From Pontederia crassipes (taxonomy: Eukaryota > Streptophyta > Magnoliopsida > Commelinales > Pontederiaceae): DNA of 64,000 bases. The stretch covers positions 13,580,171 through 13,644,170 of the forward strand of contig CM060194.1 of the NCBI GenBank assembly GCA_030549335.1. The letters are read 5' to 3'. The position numbers and the translations under genes are program-made. Of the stretch, positions 24,298 to 37,342 are shown piece after piece. Each line of letters begins with the position of its first letter. Position 1 is the first letter of the stretch. The notes beneath the pieces are model-generated. The model saw only the letters and a program-made list of their open reading frames with translations. It did not search any database and was not told the origin of the DNA.

Positions 24298-26257
24298 ACC
24301 CATACAACGATATTTTCTCTCCTCCATGCAAGTAATTTATCGATGTGATAATATTTAAAAAATAAAATAATAATTAAAAAATAAAAAGATGGCACTCCGC
24401 CCTTGCCGGGAGGGGTGGCGCCCCATTGCCGGTGTAGGGAGACATCTCCCAACGAGGGAGAGGTGGCGAGTCCCCACCCCTCTTTCTTGAGCGCCAACAC
24501 AAAGAAAGGGGGGCTCGCCGCCCGTTTGTGACCTCACCGGAGGTCGCATAGGAGGCAAGGCTCCCGCCTCTTTCTTGAGCGTCAATGTAGAGAAAGGGCC
24601 CCCCCTCTGCGACCCCCCCCCCCCTTCTTGCTCGCTAGCACAGAGAAAGGGGGGGTGAGCTCGCCCCCCTTCCCGCGTGCCAGCGCAAAGTAGTAGGGAG
24701 ACGTCACTGTCACGACCTCGATTTAAACTTTTGTTTAAACTCGAATTCACGACTCATTATCGATGATCAAATAAAATTGCAAAAGATTGCGAAAACGTCA
24801 TGAAATTTTTCTTTACAACATACATAAGAGTAAGAAAATCATAAAACAAACTATAAATAATGATCATTTCATACTAGACCAATACCCCTTAAGTTTTACA
24901 TTTCATAATATTCATCCTTGTTTACAAGATAACACCCTCTCAACATCCTAACAAAAGAATGCGAGAGATACAATTATTCTCAATATCTTACCACCAAGGG
25001 TATTTGAACCCTTCTAACATTATCACCCTGCACGATCCCCAAACAACTATATTAATCTAAAAAATATTAAAAACAACAGAGTGAATAGCTCAGTAAATTG
25101 ATAATCATTTAATAAATTTGAAGAGACATGCAATAATTATAATATCAAAATAAGTATTTTTCATGTGTTTGTACATATACAACATTTTAATCAAAACTAT
25201 CACACTCCAATTGCATTCAACATCATTTAAATCATATCAAAATATATATATATGCAAATACAACACTCTCATCTGAATGCACAAATCACTAATTGACCAG
25301 TAATCGATAGGTGGATTTTAGAGGTAACTCCATTCGTGATCAGCGATGTAGCCCTTACCTCCATTCTATCTCATCTTTTTCGGGGAACATACCATATAAC
25401 AATAGGTGGATTCTATATGTGGCCCTTACGAATTCTCTATATGGCCCCATCACGACTTCTCACGATGAAGCACTTAGCTCCGCATGACACTTAACTTCAG
25501 TATATCTCATCTCATTTTTGTGGAACAAAATAGTGCATTGGATTCTAGAGGTGGCTAGTCCCAACCACTACAAGAAAATTGGGGATTAGCGACTCAACAT
25601 AGGAGACACTAGAGAGGCGCTATTACGTCTCCATTGTGAAGCACGTCTCTTTAACGTCTACCTAGCGTCGCAATATTGAGACGCTGAAAATCGGTGGCTA
25701 GTGGCGTCACACTAGAGTCAAAGATACTGAGATGCAACTAGCGCCCCTTGTTGACGCTATATCGACGTTACTAAGACGCTACCTTTGGGGCTGTGCGAAG
25801 CAGAGGTGCGTCGCTCAGTCGACGCGCAAGGGGCGCTCGTCCTAGTGCGCTATTCCGGTGCCCACGTGTCACTACTTTAGGTGCAAGGAGGGCGCCAAAT
25901 TGACGCAAATATTATTGTGCACGCGTCGTCAATGAGATGCTCAGAGGGCGCTAAGTGCGATATATTTAAAGTCACGTTGACCTGTATTGCGACGCCAATG
26001 AGATGCAATGGAGACGCTACTTGCACTTTTTTTTACCCATCCCAGCCTCATTTTTTTCCTTCCCACACCCATATAATTTATAATGCATCTCAAAATGCAT
26101 TGATATTCATCACAGGCAATATAAAAGCATCACAGGCAATATAAAACCATCAAAGGCATAATATATAACATAAGAATACGAAAACTACTAAACCAAACTA
26201 ACAAACTATATGTATGTGTAAGTCTATAAGTAACAAATGCATAGTTTATTTTCTATC

Positions 26258-28544
26258 CTAGGTTTGGGAGTTATTATTATCATTCCAGACGTTCGACCCA
26301 GACGTGCTCGGTCCATGGCCTCGCGGGAATGGATTCTGCGTCGGGATCAATCCTTGAATCGCCTGCAATAAAGGAGCCAACTGCTACGACACTTGCTGCG
26401 ATATCTGCGCTGATAACTGCTGTGATAGCTGCGTCATATCAAGTGTAGCGGATGAGCTCGGAGCAGATGCACCTCTTGCATATTCTCCGATCCTCCTAGG
26501 TATCTGAGCGGCTGTGTCGAGGCCATGCAAGTATCCCCCTCGTGTCGTGCCGACCACCTCCTCCCAAACAACAGGGTCATCTACGAAATAGAAAAATTAT
26601 ACAATCATATAATATATAAATTATATATCAAGAAACACATAAATTAAAAATATGACTAAACCAACGAAGAAACATTACCTGGTGGCTCAGTACTCGGATC
26701 ATCTCCATACTTTTCAGTCATTTTCGCATTATACTCATCCTATAAAATTTAAACATTATGTATTTCAAAAATAGTGCAACAACCAAATGATCATATCATG
26801 AGACTTATCAGAAGCCTACGAGCAGTGGGTGTGACTAAGTCATTAGTCTTTCGGCTCTTATGCGTGGCCTCATAGACCACACGAAAGTCTACGGGACCGT
26901 CTTCTTTCTCCTCCTACAATAAAGTTTCAAATTTGATAACATAAGTATAAGTCAAAAGTTTGATAAATTGAATTTATATGTAAATTAACATGTGCAGTCG
27001 ATGCTCGTCAAATCGCATTGATCCCCCTGTGTGGATGTGGGCATCGGGCTTCGAAAGATGGTTAACTCTTGCCTTTTCCGACTTCCTTTGCCATTGTTCA
27101 TCCATCCTTTTGTGAACATCAAATACTTACACTTTTAAAAACTATAATTTTCATAAAAATAATGTAAAAGTATACATACTTACCACTTCCTACAGAGGGA
27201 CTCCCAAACCGAGCGCCTAATATGTCTTGGGCATCTTTGTATGCCCTGCTCCAAAGTGAGGCCGGCGGACGTGACGACCTTGCGAAACTTGTATAATCGA
27301 TTTCGGAGGTGTTTCGTAGCGACCTCCTCAAAAGTTCTCCGGATCGTCCCTAAACTAAGATCCGGATGAAACTGATTTGCCTCCTACAAATAGAACGTTA
27401 AAACTTAGTAATTTTAAAATAAATATAAATCAAATTATGTAACCCAAATAAAAGATCGTACCGTAAAGGCTCGAAACATGTCATCTCGCACTTGAATCGG
27501 GACATCTTTCTAGGATCCCACCCCTTTTGGCAAGTGGGAAAGAACGAGAGCACTGACATCCTGCACGGTACTAGCGGGTATGAAAGTGGTCCTGCCAATT
27601 ACAAAGAAGAATTAATTTTTAATGATAACCAAAACTATAACAAAATTTGTACAACTTATTTAACTTACGGTCGAGCAATATTATTCACAGTGACCACCCC
27701 ATTATCGTGTAATCCCTCTTCATCATTCAAAGAGGAATCATCATCTGATACAGCTGGGGTAGGCTGTGAAGATCCGACATCAGCTACAGGCCCTAATACA
27801 TAATAAATCATTAGTGTCATACCAAATTAAAATTATGATAATTGATAGATGTACAGTAATGTTCTCACCTCGATTGATGTGTACCGCATGATCAGTAGCA
27901 GTCCGCTCGTCTGAATGAATCGAGTCAGGTGCTTGTGCTATCGGCGGCGTAGCAACTAACATTATTAAAAAATAATTAATATAATTAATTGAGAAATGTC
28001 AATAACAATAAATATATCACTTGGCGTAAGATGTCGCTCGCCAACGCTAGAATGTGGTGAAGCGTCTGATATTCTCGGCGGTGGCGGTGGGGTAGCAACT
28101 GCCATCACAAGAAAATACATAAAATGTGGCTCCTACATAAAATTAAGTAATATACAAAAAATAACCTGGTGTGACATGACAATCGTGGTCGTGCGATCGA
28201 GACGTACCAACTATGTTCCCCGTCGACGGTGGAGCAACTGTCACAAAAGCAAAATAATTAAAAAACACTACCTCCTACTGTCTATTGCCTACAATGTGTC
28301 ACGTACCTGGAGTGATACGCTGAGCAGACCCACCAATGGATCGCCTACTATGTGACGATCCAGCTACGTGCCCCGTCGGCGGCGGAGGAACTGATATTAT
28401 TAAAAAAAAGAATTTAACTATTAAATCAACTATAAATAACCAGCTCACAATAAAAATATTACCTGGTGGTTGTGATGGCTGACTCATCTGGAGTGAACGC
28501 TTGGAAGAGCGAGATGACCTAGATGCTCGACCCTTAGTAACCAT
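26258..28544 (-). pseudogene. CACTA TNPA-like (Ptta/En/Spm, PF03004-type) remnant
   Basis: A multi-exon reading frame can be followed from MVTKGRASRSSRSSKRS at 28544. Recognisable exons carry DLSLGTIRRTFEEVA and RLYKFRKVVTSAGLTLEQG (about 27380-27180), KSEKARVNHLSKPDAH and HTGGSMRFDEH (about 27110-26990), DFRVVYEATHKSRKTNDLV (about 26910-26810), and a Gln-rich tail (QLSQQLSAQISQQ, about 26450-26390). The order fits plant transposase family PF03004. At least two nonsense changes are visible: TAG for Trp just before KDVPIQVRDD (about 27510) and TAG for Gln in the Gln-rich tail. It is a pseudogene. Confidence 0.8.
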
Positions 28545-28619
28545 GACTGAAAGAAAAGAAAGAAACTTCTCTTATTATCGGTAACCATATATAACTTTAA
28601 AAAAAAAAGTAAAAAGCTT

Positions 28620-29552
28620 ATGTCATTAGAGTAACTACGGGATTCATTCGCTTGTTCGTATTCTGATTCATTTTCATCATCTTTATCATCGTCGCTATAA
28701 TCTTGGTTCGAGTCATCATCACTGAAATTATCGAAGTTCACATACAAGAGGTAATTTGAATTGAACTCTTCCATTGGCTCAGCGTCATCGACCAATTGAA
28801 AATTCTCAACTCCATCGGCCACATCAATCGTCTCATTCACTCTATCTTCTTGATAGTAATCATCCATGGACACATCATTGTGTACGGATGATGTTTCATT
28901 CTCCTCTACCATTGTTTCTGCTAAGAATAGTCTACTCCTCACCTTGCATGACGCCCACCATTCATCCTTGGTTCTTTTCGATGGATACTTAGTGTAGTAC
29001 ACTTGTTGTGCTTATTTCGCCAATACGAATGGATCGTATGACTAAAGTCTCGATCGTATTAAATTCGCTCATATTAGTTGTGCCACTGCAGAAAGTGTAG
29101 TTTGCTTCACGCAAAGGTCCATCTGCCTCTTCGAGAAGATTATAAAAGTTAGAAGCCGAAAAATTTGGGTCTTCTTCAATCGATGTTTCGCCAACATTTT
29201 CTCCTAACATTGCATCTCGTATCATGTCCCTGTACGGATTGCTCGAGTCGCCCACAACGGTATCTACATTACTTATTTCTTTAGCCCATCTTTCTTCGCC
29301 ATGAAAGAACCAATTGGTGTATGTAAGTAAGAAACCGTTGTAATATAAATTCTTCTGCACATCATATCTTACTTTTCACTGATAACATTTGCACTTCCGA
29401 CATGGACATAAGATTTCGCCATATGAAGAAGCAACACCTTCATTTTGATATGCCACATTAATGAATTCATCAACACCATCCTTATATTCTTCAGTTATGA
29501 TGTCATGTTTATCCTTCCAATGACGAATCCAACTACGATCTGGCTTTGTCAT
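28620..29552 (-). pseudogene. CACTA TNPD-like transposase remnant, core deleted
   Basis: The N-terminus MTKPDRSWIRHWKDKHD and EILCPCRKCKCYQ (29552-29376) is the Transpos_assoc domain type. It is followed by NGFLLTYTNWFFHGE and a FYNLLEEADGPL segment ending about 29080. The frame then jumps to YDPFVLAK and VYYTKYPSKRTKDEWWASCK (about 29045-28950), the end of the DUF4216-type C-terminal domain, and an Asp/Glu-rich tail. The catalytic TNP2 domain between them is gone. A TGA replaces a Trp just after KCKCYQ, and another stop splits the C-terminal part. Confidence 0.85.
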
Positions 29553-30059
29553 TTCTGTAACGGACAACATTAAACCATATGTCAATAAATTCGTGTACTT
29601 GAAACGTGTGATTTTGAACTTACGAATTAAGTCCAAAATCATATGTTTCAAGTACTTCATCGTCAAATCGTAATCTCATTTTATCACTAAGAATGTGGAA
29701 GTACATGAATTTATTCATAAGTTAACTTAACAATTAACATAAGTTAACTTAACTTAAGTAATACTTAACTTAAGTACTACTTAACTTAATTCATAACATG
29801 AATAAGTAATACTTAACTTAAGTACTACTTAACTTAATTCATAACATGAATAAGTAATACTTAACTTAAGTAATACTTAACTTAATTCCTAATATATTAT
29901 ACTTAATAAGTAATACTAACTTGATCCAAAGAGATGATAATTAACTTAAGTACTACTTAATTTAACATGATAATAACATGAATAAGTAATACTTAACTTA
30001 ACATGAATAATTAACTTAATTTAACTTCATGCATTAATAATTAACTTAATTTACATGGT

Positions 30060-30770
30060 GGCGGCTAGTACCTTCTTAACCGGAGGACGGCGAAGGGCGG
30101 AGGGCGGCCGAGACGGCGGTGGAGGCGGTGGGCAGTGGCGGCGGAGGCGGACGTCGGCGGCGGTGGAGGGAGGACGCGGCGGAGGGCGGACGAGGCGGCG
30201 GTGGAGGCGACCCCCGGTCGAGGGCGGGCGTCGGGGAGGCGGACGACGCGACGGTGGAGGCGGACGACGTGGCGGCGGTGGAGGCGGACGATGCGACGGC
30301 GGAGGCGACCCACGGCGGAGGGCGGATGAGGCGGCGGTGGAGGCTACCCGCGGCGGAGGGCGGACGAGGCGGCAGTGGAGGCGACCCGCGGTCGAGGGCG
30401 GGCGTCGGGGAGGCGGACGACGCGGCGGCGAAGGCGGACGACGCGGCGGCGGTGGACGCCAAGGGCGACGGTGGAGGCGGACGACGCGGCGGCAGAGGCG
30501 ACCCGCGGTGGAGGGCGGGCGTCGGGGAGGTGGACGACGCAACGGCGGAGGCGACCCGCGGTGGAGGCAAATGGCGAATGGCGGTCGAATGCCAAGGGCG
30601 AATGGCGAATGGCGGTCGAATGCCAAGGGCGTTGGGGAGGCTATCGAATGCGGAGGGCGGCGGAGGCGAAGGGCGGCGGCGGTGGTGGAGGGCGATCGTC
30701 GGGCGTCGGACGTCGGGTGAAGGCCATAGGCGACAGTGGAGGGCGTCGGAGGTCGGGCGTCGGGGCGCAT
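30060..30770. repeat. GC-rich minisatellite inside CACTA element 1
   Basis: Degenerate copies of a gcggcggtggaggcggacga-type unit run for about 700 bp. Long ORFs appear in nearly all six frames here (up to 264 codons), all Gly/Arg- or Pro/Arg-rich. That is typical of repeat-driven open frames and not of a gene. Element 2 carries a similar but shorter block in the mirrored position. Confidence 0.85.
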
Positions 30771-31645
30771 CGCAAAATAACGAGACGCTATGTAGACGCC
30801 ATATAGGCGCCGACACTGTCACAATTCGGCTAGCGCGGCGCTATAGAGAAGCTAATGTGTCGCTAAGACAACGTAGCGACACCATCGCGTCGTCGGGCGT
30901 CTCAATTGTGTAGCGTCTCATTATCGCGACGCCATTGAGACGCTCAATAAAAGTTTTTTCAATTTTTTATAGTATGTATGTAATTTTATTTATCAATGTA
31001 ATGTCTCATCGCATTATGCTCCGTTCCAATTGTTTTATTTTCTTCCGATAATCTATCATGTATGTATACAAAATTATAAATATGTATGTATATGTATATA
31101 TAACACAATTGTGTGTGTATATTATATATACATATGTAACATATGCGTACATATATATATGTCTACGTGTGAGAGATTAAGTTACAACAATGTGTTTCGT
31201 CTATATGTATTATAAATATATATGCATATGTATATGTCCATACATGTGCGAGTCATATATATCTATATATAGATAACATGTATATGTATACGTATTCGAA
31301 GTGAATATATATGTGTGTATTTGTTTATATGTGTCAGATTAGGTTATAATAATATGTATATATGCACTTATTATATATAAGTATCAGCATATATGCATAT
31401 TTATATGTCTATATGTGCCCGATTGAGCGAGGGGTAAAAAATCGGCTTAGGAGGCGCACTATAGACGCCATTGAGCCGCTAGTTTCATTTAGCGACACTG
31501 TAGCGCCGAACTTCGTCTCAAACAATATGGCGTCTCGAACATGCGACGCTAGAGAGACGCCCATAGTGTCATCATAGCGTCAACACTAGCTGCGACGCTC
31601 GTTAAACGCTATCTAGACGCTATTGAGTGTCTACTGTAACGTTAT

Positions 31646-32520
31646 GTAATTAATACATATATATGTTGATATTATGCTATTGATAATATGTTGATAATTG
31701 TGTAATTAATATTAATATAATATTTAATGAATTTATTGATTGACATATAGTATATATAATATAGTATTTAAATATATACAGTAGCGTCTCATTAGCGTCT
31801 CCTTTGTTTGAGACGCCATATATAAAGCGTCACTTTAGAGTCTTCAGACATGAGACGCTAGTGTCACGTCTAAAGTACTTTAGAGTCTTCAAACATGAGA
31901 TGCTAGTGGTCGATGACAGAACGGCACTAGGTGCTGCCGCGCATTTGCGGTTCGTGGCGCGAAATAATAGCATCTATGTAGTGTTTCGATCGCGCTAGAG
32001 AGTTAACGTCAACCCGCTGAATAGCTAAGAAGACGCATAATTAAGATATATGCATAATTAAGATATTATATATATTATATGTATAGATAACATAAATAAT
32101 ATAGGTAACAAATTATATATTTAGGAACACTCTTATCATGTAAAAATACATATATATATTTATAATCGTGTAATTAATACATATATATGTTGATATTATG
32201 CTATTGATATATGTTAATAATCGTGTAATTAATACTAATATAATATTTAATGAATTTATTGATTGACATATAGTACATATAATATAGTGTGTAAACATAT
32301 AAGGTAGCGTCTCATTAGCGTCTCCGTCCATTGAGACGCCATATAGCGTCTCTTTAGAGTCTTCAGACGTGAGACGCTAATTTCGCGTCTAACGATGTCG
32401 ACGTCAGAATGGCGCTAGGTGCTGCCGCGCATTTGCGGTTCGTCGCGTGAAATCATAGCGTCTACGTAGCATCTCGATTGCGCTACATTTAACGTCAACT
32501 CGCTGAGTAGCTAAGAAGAC
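31646..32520. repeat. 524-bp-period direct duplication within CACTA element 1
   Basis: The stretch from gtaattaatacatatatatg at 31646 to about 32043 is repeated from 32170 to about 32520. Both copies share taatgaatttattgattgac, agcgtctcattagcgtctc, aggtgctgccgcgcatttgc and agctaagaagacg. The copies have since diverged by substitutions and small gaps. The duplication doubles part of the subterminal repeat region. Confidence 0.85.
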
Positions 32521-34679
32521 GTGAATGAGACGCTATCGAGAGGCAAGTGGCGTCTGATTCTCGTGACGCTAAGTAGACGCAATGGAGGCGCCAGTGGCAT
32601 CTTTATAGCGTCACTATGTTTGGAGGCGCTACATTGCGTCGCTAATCGCCAATTTTCTTGTAGTGAACCATCATACATGCATATGTAGACAGATGCAAAT
32701 ACATGATTCATCATATAACAATCATATCTCAAATATTATAATATAAATCATATTGATCATTCATTTAAGCAAATCAGGATTACACATTATAATAGCAATT
32801 CATAGCATATCACACATACTTTTCAATGTACAATCAATTGGTCAATCATTCCAACATACCTCTTATAAGAATTTTTCCAAAGAAATATTCAATACATATC
32901 ATAATTAATGTCACACCGAATTAAAAAAAGGTGAATACATAGAGTAGAAGAAACGAACTTACCTTGTATGAGTACAAATCAAAAGATTTTCTTCTTTCTT
33001 TTCTTACTTTACTCCTCTAATCCTATAACGATAATAATAGCAAATATATTACTACTATGTTATGAATGTTAACATATCATACATGAAATATAAATAATTA
33101 CAAAAGTTACATGACACTTACTACAAGAAAATGGGCGCTTAGCGACGTAAAGTAGCATTACATAAGTAGTGACGCTACATAGATGCCAACACGTTGTGTC
33201 ACAATAGTGTGACGCTATTTGCCTCTCGATAGCATCTCATTAGCGTGTTCTTAGCTATTCATAAAATAGACGCTAACGATCTACGTAGATGATATTATCG
33301 AGCGAAAATGTGTCGGAGAACCTAGTGTCGTTCTCGCGTCGACAACTTTCGATGCGAATCTCGCGTCGCACGCTTTGCGGCTCTAAAGAGATGCTATCTG
33401 GCATCACATGCTTAGGCGACGATATGTAGACGCGAATGTGATTACTTGACAACTATTCTTAGGTTATCTATATTTATATCAATATTTGTTTTATATTTAA
33501 ACCCTAAACCCTATATATTATATATACTATATGTTAATCAATAAATTAATTAAATATTATATTAGTATTATCAACATATATATGTATTTCTACATGATTA
33601 CCCATATTATATATATGTACTACACAATTACATATATATATATATATATATGTATTTTTACATGATAGGAGTGTTCCTAAATATATAATTTGATACATAT
33701 ATTATTTATGTTATCTATACATACAATATATGTAATATCTTAATTATGCATATATTATTTTTATATTCTTAATCATGAAATTATGGTTGTTGAATTAAGA
33801 GAGTGATTTGCTATAAATTATCCCATTTTAACTTCACTTTGGAGACTCAATAACGTCAACTTCGCGCCTAACTAGAGCCACCGACAATGTCGAAGCTATG
33901 TTGACACTATTGACGTCTCGTCGCCAACTTGGGACGCGAACATGTCTTAGATGCTAGTTCGGCGCTCCACCTTAGCCGACTTTTTATCCCACTCGCTTAA
34001 TCAGGCACATATAGACATATAAATATGCGTAGATACTTATACTTATATATAATAAGTACATATATACATATTATTATCACTTAATCTCACACATATATTC
34101 ACTTCGAATACGTATACATATACACGTTATCTATGTATGACTCGCACATGTATAAACATATACATACACATATATATTTATAATACATATAGATAAACAC
34201 ATTGTTGTGACTTAATCTCCCACACGTAGACATATATATATACGCATATATTACATATATATATACACACACAATTTTGTATAGACACACATACATATAG
34301 ATTTATAATTTTATATACATACATGACAGATTGTCGGAAGGAAATAAAACAACTAGAATGGGACACAATGCGATGAGACACTATATTGATAAATAAAATT
34401 GCATACATAATAAAAAAATTAAAATAGAAAAACAATTAGTGTCTCTCTGATGTCACAATTTGGGGCGCTACATCTACATCGACGCCCCTACGATGCTATG
34501 ATGTTGCTACATTAAGTTAGCGACACATTAGCTTCTCCATAGCGCTGCATTAGTCAAATTTTGATACGAGCGGCACCTACATTGTGTCTACGTAGCGTCG
34601 CGTCTTGGGGAGACGCTAAAAAATTACTTAAATCTCTAACCCCTCTTCTTCGTTTTCACTGTTACTGTTTTACCTTTAC

Positions 34680-35030
34680 CCGCCCGACGCTCGATGCCCG
34701 ACGTCAACGATCGACTCCTCTGACACCCGATGCCTCCGCTGCCAACGCCTCTGCCTCTGCTGCCTCCACCTCCGCCTCTGCCTCCTCCACCGCGCCCCTT
34801 GCTGCCTCCGCCTCCTACTCCTCCGTCGGCCTTCCACCGCCTCCTCCTCCTCCGCCGCCCTCCTCCTCCACCACCGCCCTTCACCTCTGCCGTCGTCCTC
34901 CGCCTCCTCCACCTCTTCCGCCGCCTCCTCCACCGTGCCGACATCCGCCTCCACCGCCGCCTCCGTCTTCCTCCACCGCCGCCCGCCGCCTGCCGCCCGC
35001 CACCCGTCGCCATCCCTCACCGATTAAGAA
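34680..35030. repeat. GC-rich CCT/CCG repeat block in CACTA element 2
   Basis: A run of cctccgcctcctcc-type trinucleotide-like repeats is open in several frames on both strands (Pro- or Arg/Gly-rich, up to 170 codons). It is the counterpart of the 30060-30770 block of element 1 in mirror orientation. It is not called as coding. Confidence 0.8.
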
Positions 35031-35517
35031 GGTACGAGCCCGCCACCATGTTAAGTTAATTATTAATGCATGAAGTTAAATACTACTTAATTACTTAATA
35101 ATTAGTAACTAATGCATGTTAAGTTAAATACTACTTAATTACTTGATTGTTTTGCTGTTAAGTTAGTTAGTAATGCATGTTAAGTTAAATACTATTTAAT
35201 TATTTGAAACTATTGATGTTAAGTTAGTTACTAGTGCATGTTAACTTAAATACTAGAACCTCTTTTGGATAAATTTTTTTTCATAATTCTAGAACCTCTT
35301 CTGGATAAATTTTTTTTCATAATTCTAGAACCTCTTTTTTATCATGTTCTCATAAATATTATTAAGGTTGTACTTCGATATTCTTGGTGATAAAATGAGA
35401 TTATGATTCGACGGTGAAGTACTTGAAATATGTGATTTTGGACTTCGTAAGTTCGAAATCACACATTTCAAGTACACGAATTTATTGACATATGGCTTAA
35501 TGTTGTCCGTTAAAGAA

Positions 35518-37342
35518 ATGATAAAGCCATATCGTAGTTGGATTCGTCGTTGGAAGGATAAACATGACGTCATAACTGAATAATATAAGGATGGTGTTGA
35601 TGAATTCATTAATGTGGCATATCAAAATGATGGTGTTGCTTCTTCATATGGAGAAATCTTATGTCCATGCCGGAAGTGCAAATGTTATCAGTGGAAAGTA
35701 AGATATGATGTGCAGAAGGATTTATATTATGAAGAAAAATGGACTAAAGAAAAATGTTTCTTACTGACATATACAAATTAGTTCTTTCATTATGAAGAAA
35801 AATGGACTAAAGAAACAACTAATGTAGATACCATTGTGAGCGACTCGAGCAATCCGTACAGGGACATAATATGAGATGCAATGTTAGGAGAAAATATTGG
35901 CGAAACATTGATTGAAGAAGACCTGAATCCTTCAACTTCTAGATTTTATAATCTTTTCGAAGAAGCAGATGAACCTTTATGGGATGGATGCGTGCAAACT
36001 ACACTTTCTGTAGTGGTAGGATCCTGGAAAGATGTCCCACTTGCCGGAAGGGGCAGAATCCTGGAAAGTTGTCCCAATTCAAGTGCGGGATGACATCTTT
36101 CGAGCTTTTACGGTACGATCTTCTATTTGGGTTACATAATTTGATTTATATTTATTTTAAAATTACTAAGTTCTAACATTCTATTTGTAGGAGGCAAATC
36201 AATTTCATCTGGATCTTAGTTTAGGGACGATCCGGAGAGCTTTTGAGGAGGTCGCTGCGAAACGTCTCCGAAATCGATTATACAAGTTTCGCAAGGTCGT
36301 CACGTCCGCCGGCCTCACTTTAGAGCAAGGCATACAAAGATGCCCAAGGCATATTAGGCACTCAGTTTGAGAGTTCTTATGTAGGAAGTGGTAAGTATGT
36401 TTACTTCTAAATTATTTTTATTAAAATTATAGTTTTTGAAAGTGTAAGTATTTGATGTTCACAAAGGACGAATGAACGATGGCAAAGGAAGTCAGAAAAG
36501 GCAAGAGTTAACCGTCTTTCGAAGCTCGAGGCCCACATCACACAGGGGGTCGATGCGATTTGGCGAGTATCGATGACGCATGGTAATTTACATATAAATT
36601 CAATTTATCAAACTTTTGATTTATACTTATGTTATCAAATTTAAAACTTTATTGTAGGAGGAGAAAGAAGGCGGTCCCGTAGACTTTCGTGTGGTCTATG
36701 AGGCCACGCATAAGAGCCGGAAGACAAACGACCTAGTCACACCCACTGCTCGTAGACTTCTGGTAAGTCTTATGACATGGTTATTTGGTTGTTGACGTTA
36801 GTGCACTATTTTTTAAATACATAATGTTTAAATTTTATAGGATGATTATAATGCAAAAATGGCTGAAAAGTATGGAGATGATCCGAGTACTCAGCCACAG
36901 GTAATGTTTCTTCGTTTGTTTTGTCATGTTTTTAATTTGTGTTTTTTTATATATAATTTATATATTATATGATTGTATGATTTTTTTATTTCGTAGAGGA
37001 CCCTGCTGTTTGGGAGGTGGTGACTCGCACGACACGAGGGGATACTTGCGTGACCTCGGCACAGTCGCTCAGATACCTAGAAAGATCGAAGGATATGCAT
37101 GCGGTCTATCTGCTGCGAGCTCATCCGCTGCACCTGATATGACGCAGCTATCACAGCAGCTATCGCAGCAGTTATCGGAGCAGATATCGCGGTAGGTGTC
37201 GGAGCAGTTATCGTAGTAGTTGGCTCCGCTATTGCAGGCGATTCAGGAATTGATCCTGACGCATAATCCATCCCCGCGAGGCCATGGACCGAGCACATCT
37301 GGGTCGAACGTCCGGAATGATAACAATAACTCCCAAACCTAG
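35518..37342 (+). pseudogene. Fused TNPD/TNPA remnants of CACTA element 2
   Basis: The TNPD N-terminus (MIKPYRSWIRRWKDKHD, then EILCPCRKCKCYQ) starts at 35518. It has TAA where element 1 keeps Glu in TEEYKDG, but keeps the Trp that is TGA in element 1. After FYNLFEEADEPL (about 35980) the sequence passes almost directly into TNPA exons: KVVPIQVRDDIFRAFT (about 36070), DLSLGTIRRAFEEVAAK (about 36220), FRVVYEATHKSRKTNDLV (about 36690) and a Gln-rich tail with stops near 37195. All TNP2 and C-terminal TNPD sequence is deleted. Confidence 0.82.

Larger units (their letters stand above)
25566..32665 (-). mobile_element. CACTA (En/Spm) transposon 1, defective
   Basis: The element opens with cactacaagaaaattgggg and closes with ccaattttcttgtagtg, flanked on both sides by the 3-bp duplication aac (25563-25565 and 32666-32668). 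Subterminal DNA on both sides is packed with gagacgct / agcgtctc motifs in both orientations, as expected for transposase-binding repeats. Coding remnants for a TNPD-type transposase and a TNPA-type protein lie on the minus strand. The catalytic TNP2 core is deleted and several stops are present, so the element cannot supply its own transposase. Confidence 0.93.

Noticed and set aside
30051-30913. Overlapping long ORFs on both strands (up to 264 codons)
   Set aside because: They lie in a GC-rich minisatellite inside CACTA element 1, are open in nearly all frames and give only Gly/Arg- or Pro/Arg-rich low-complexity products.
34561-35073. 170-codon proline- and serine-rich ORF
   Set aside because: It is the mirrored GC-rich repeat of CACTA element 2; several other frames are equally open and there is no domain or splice structure.
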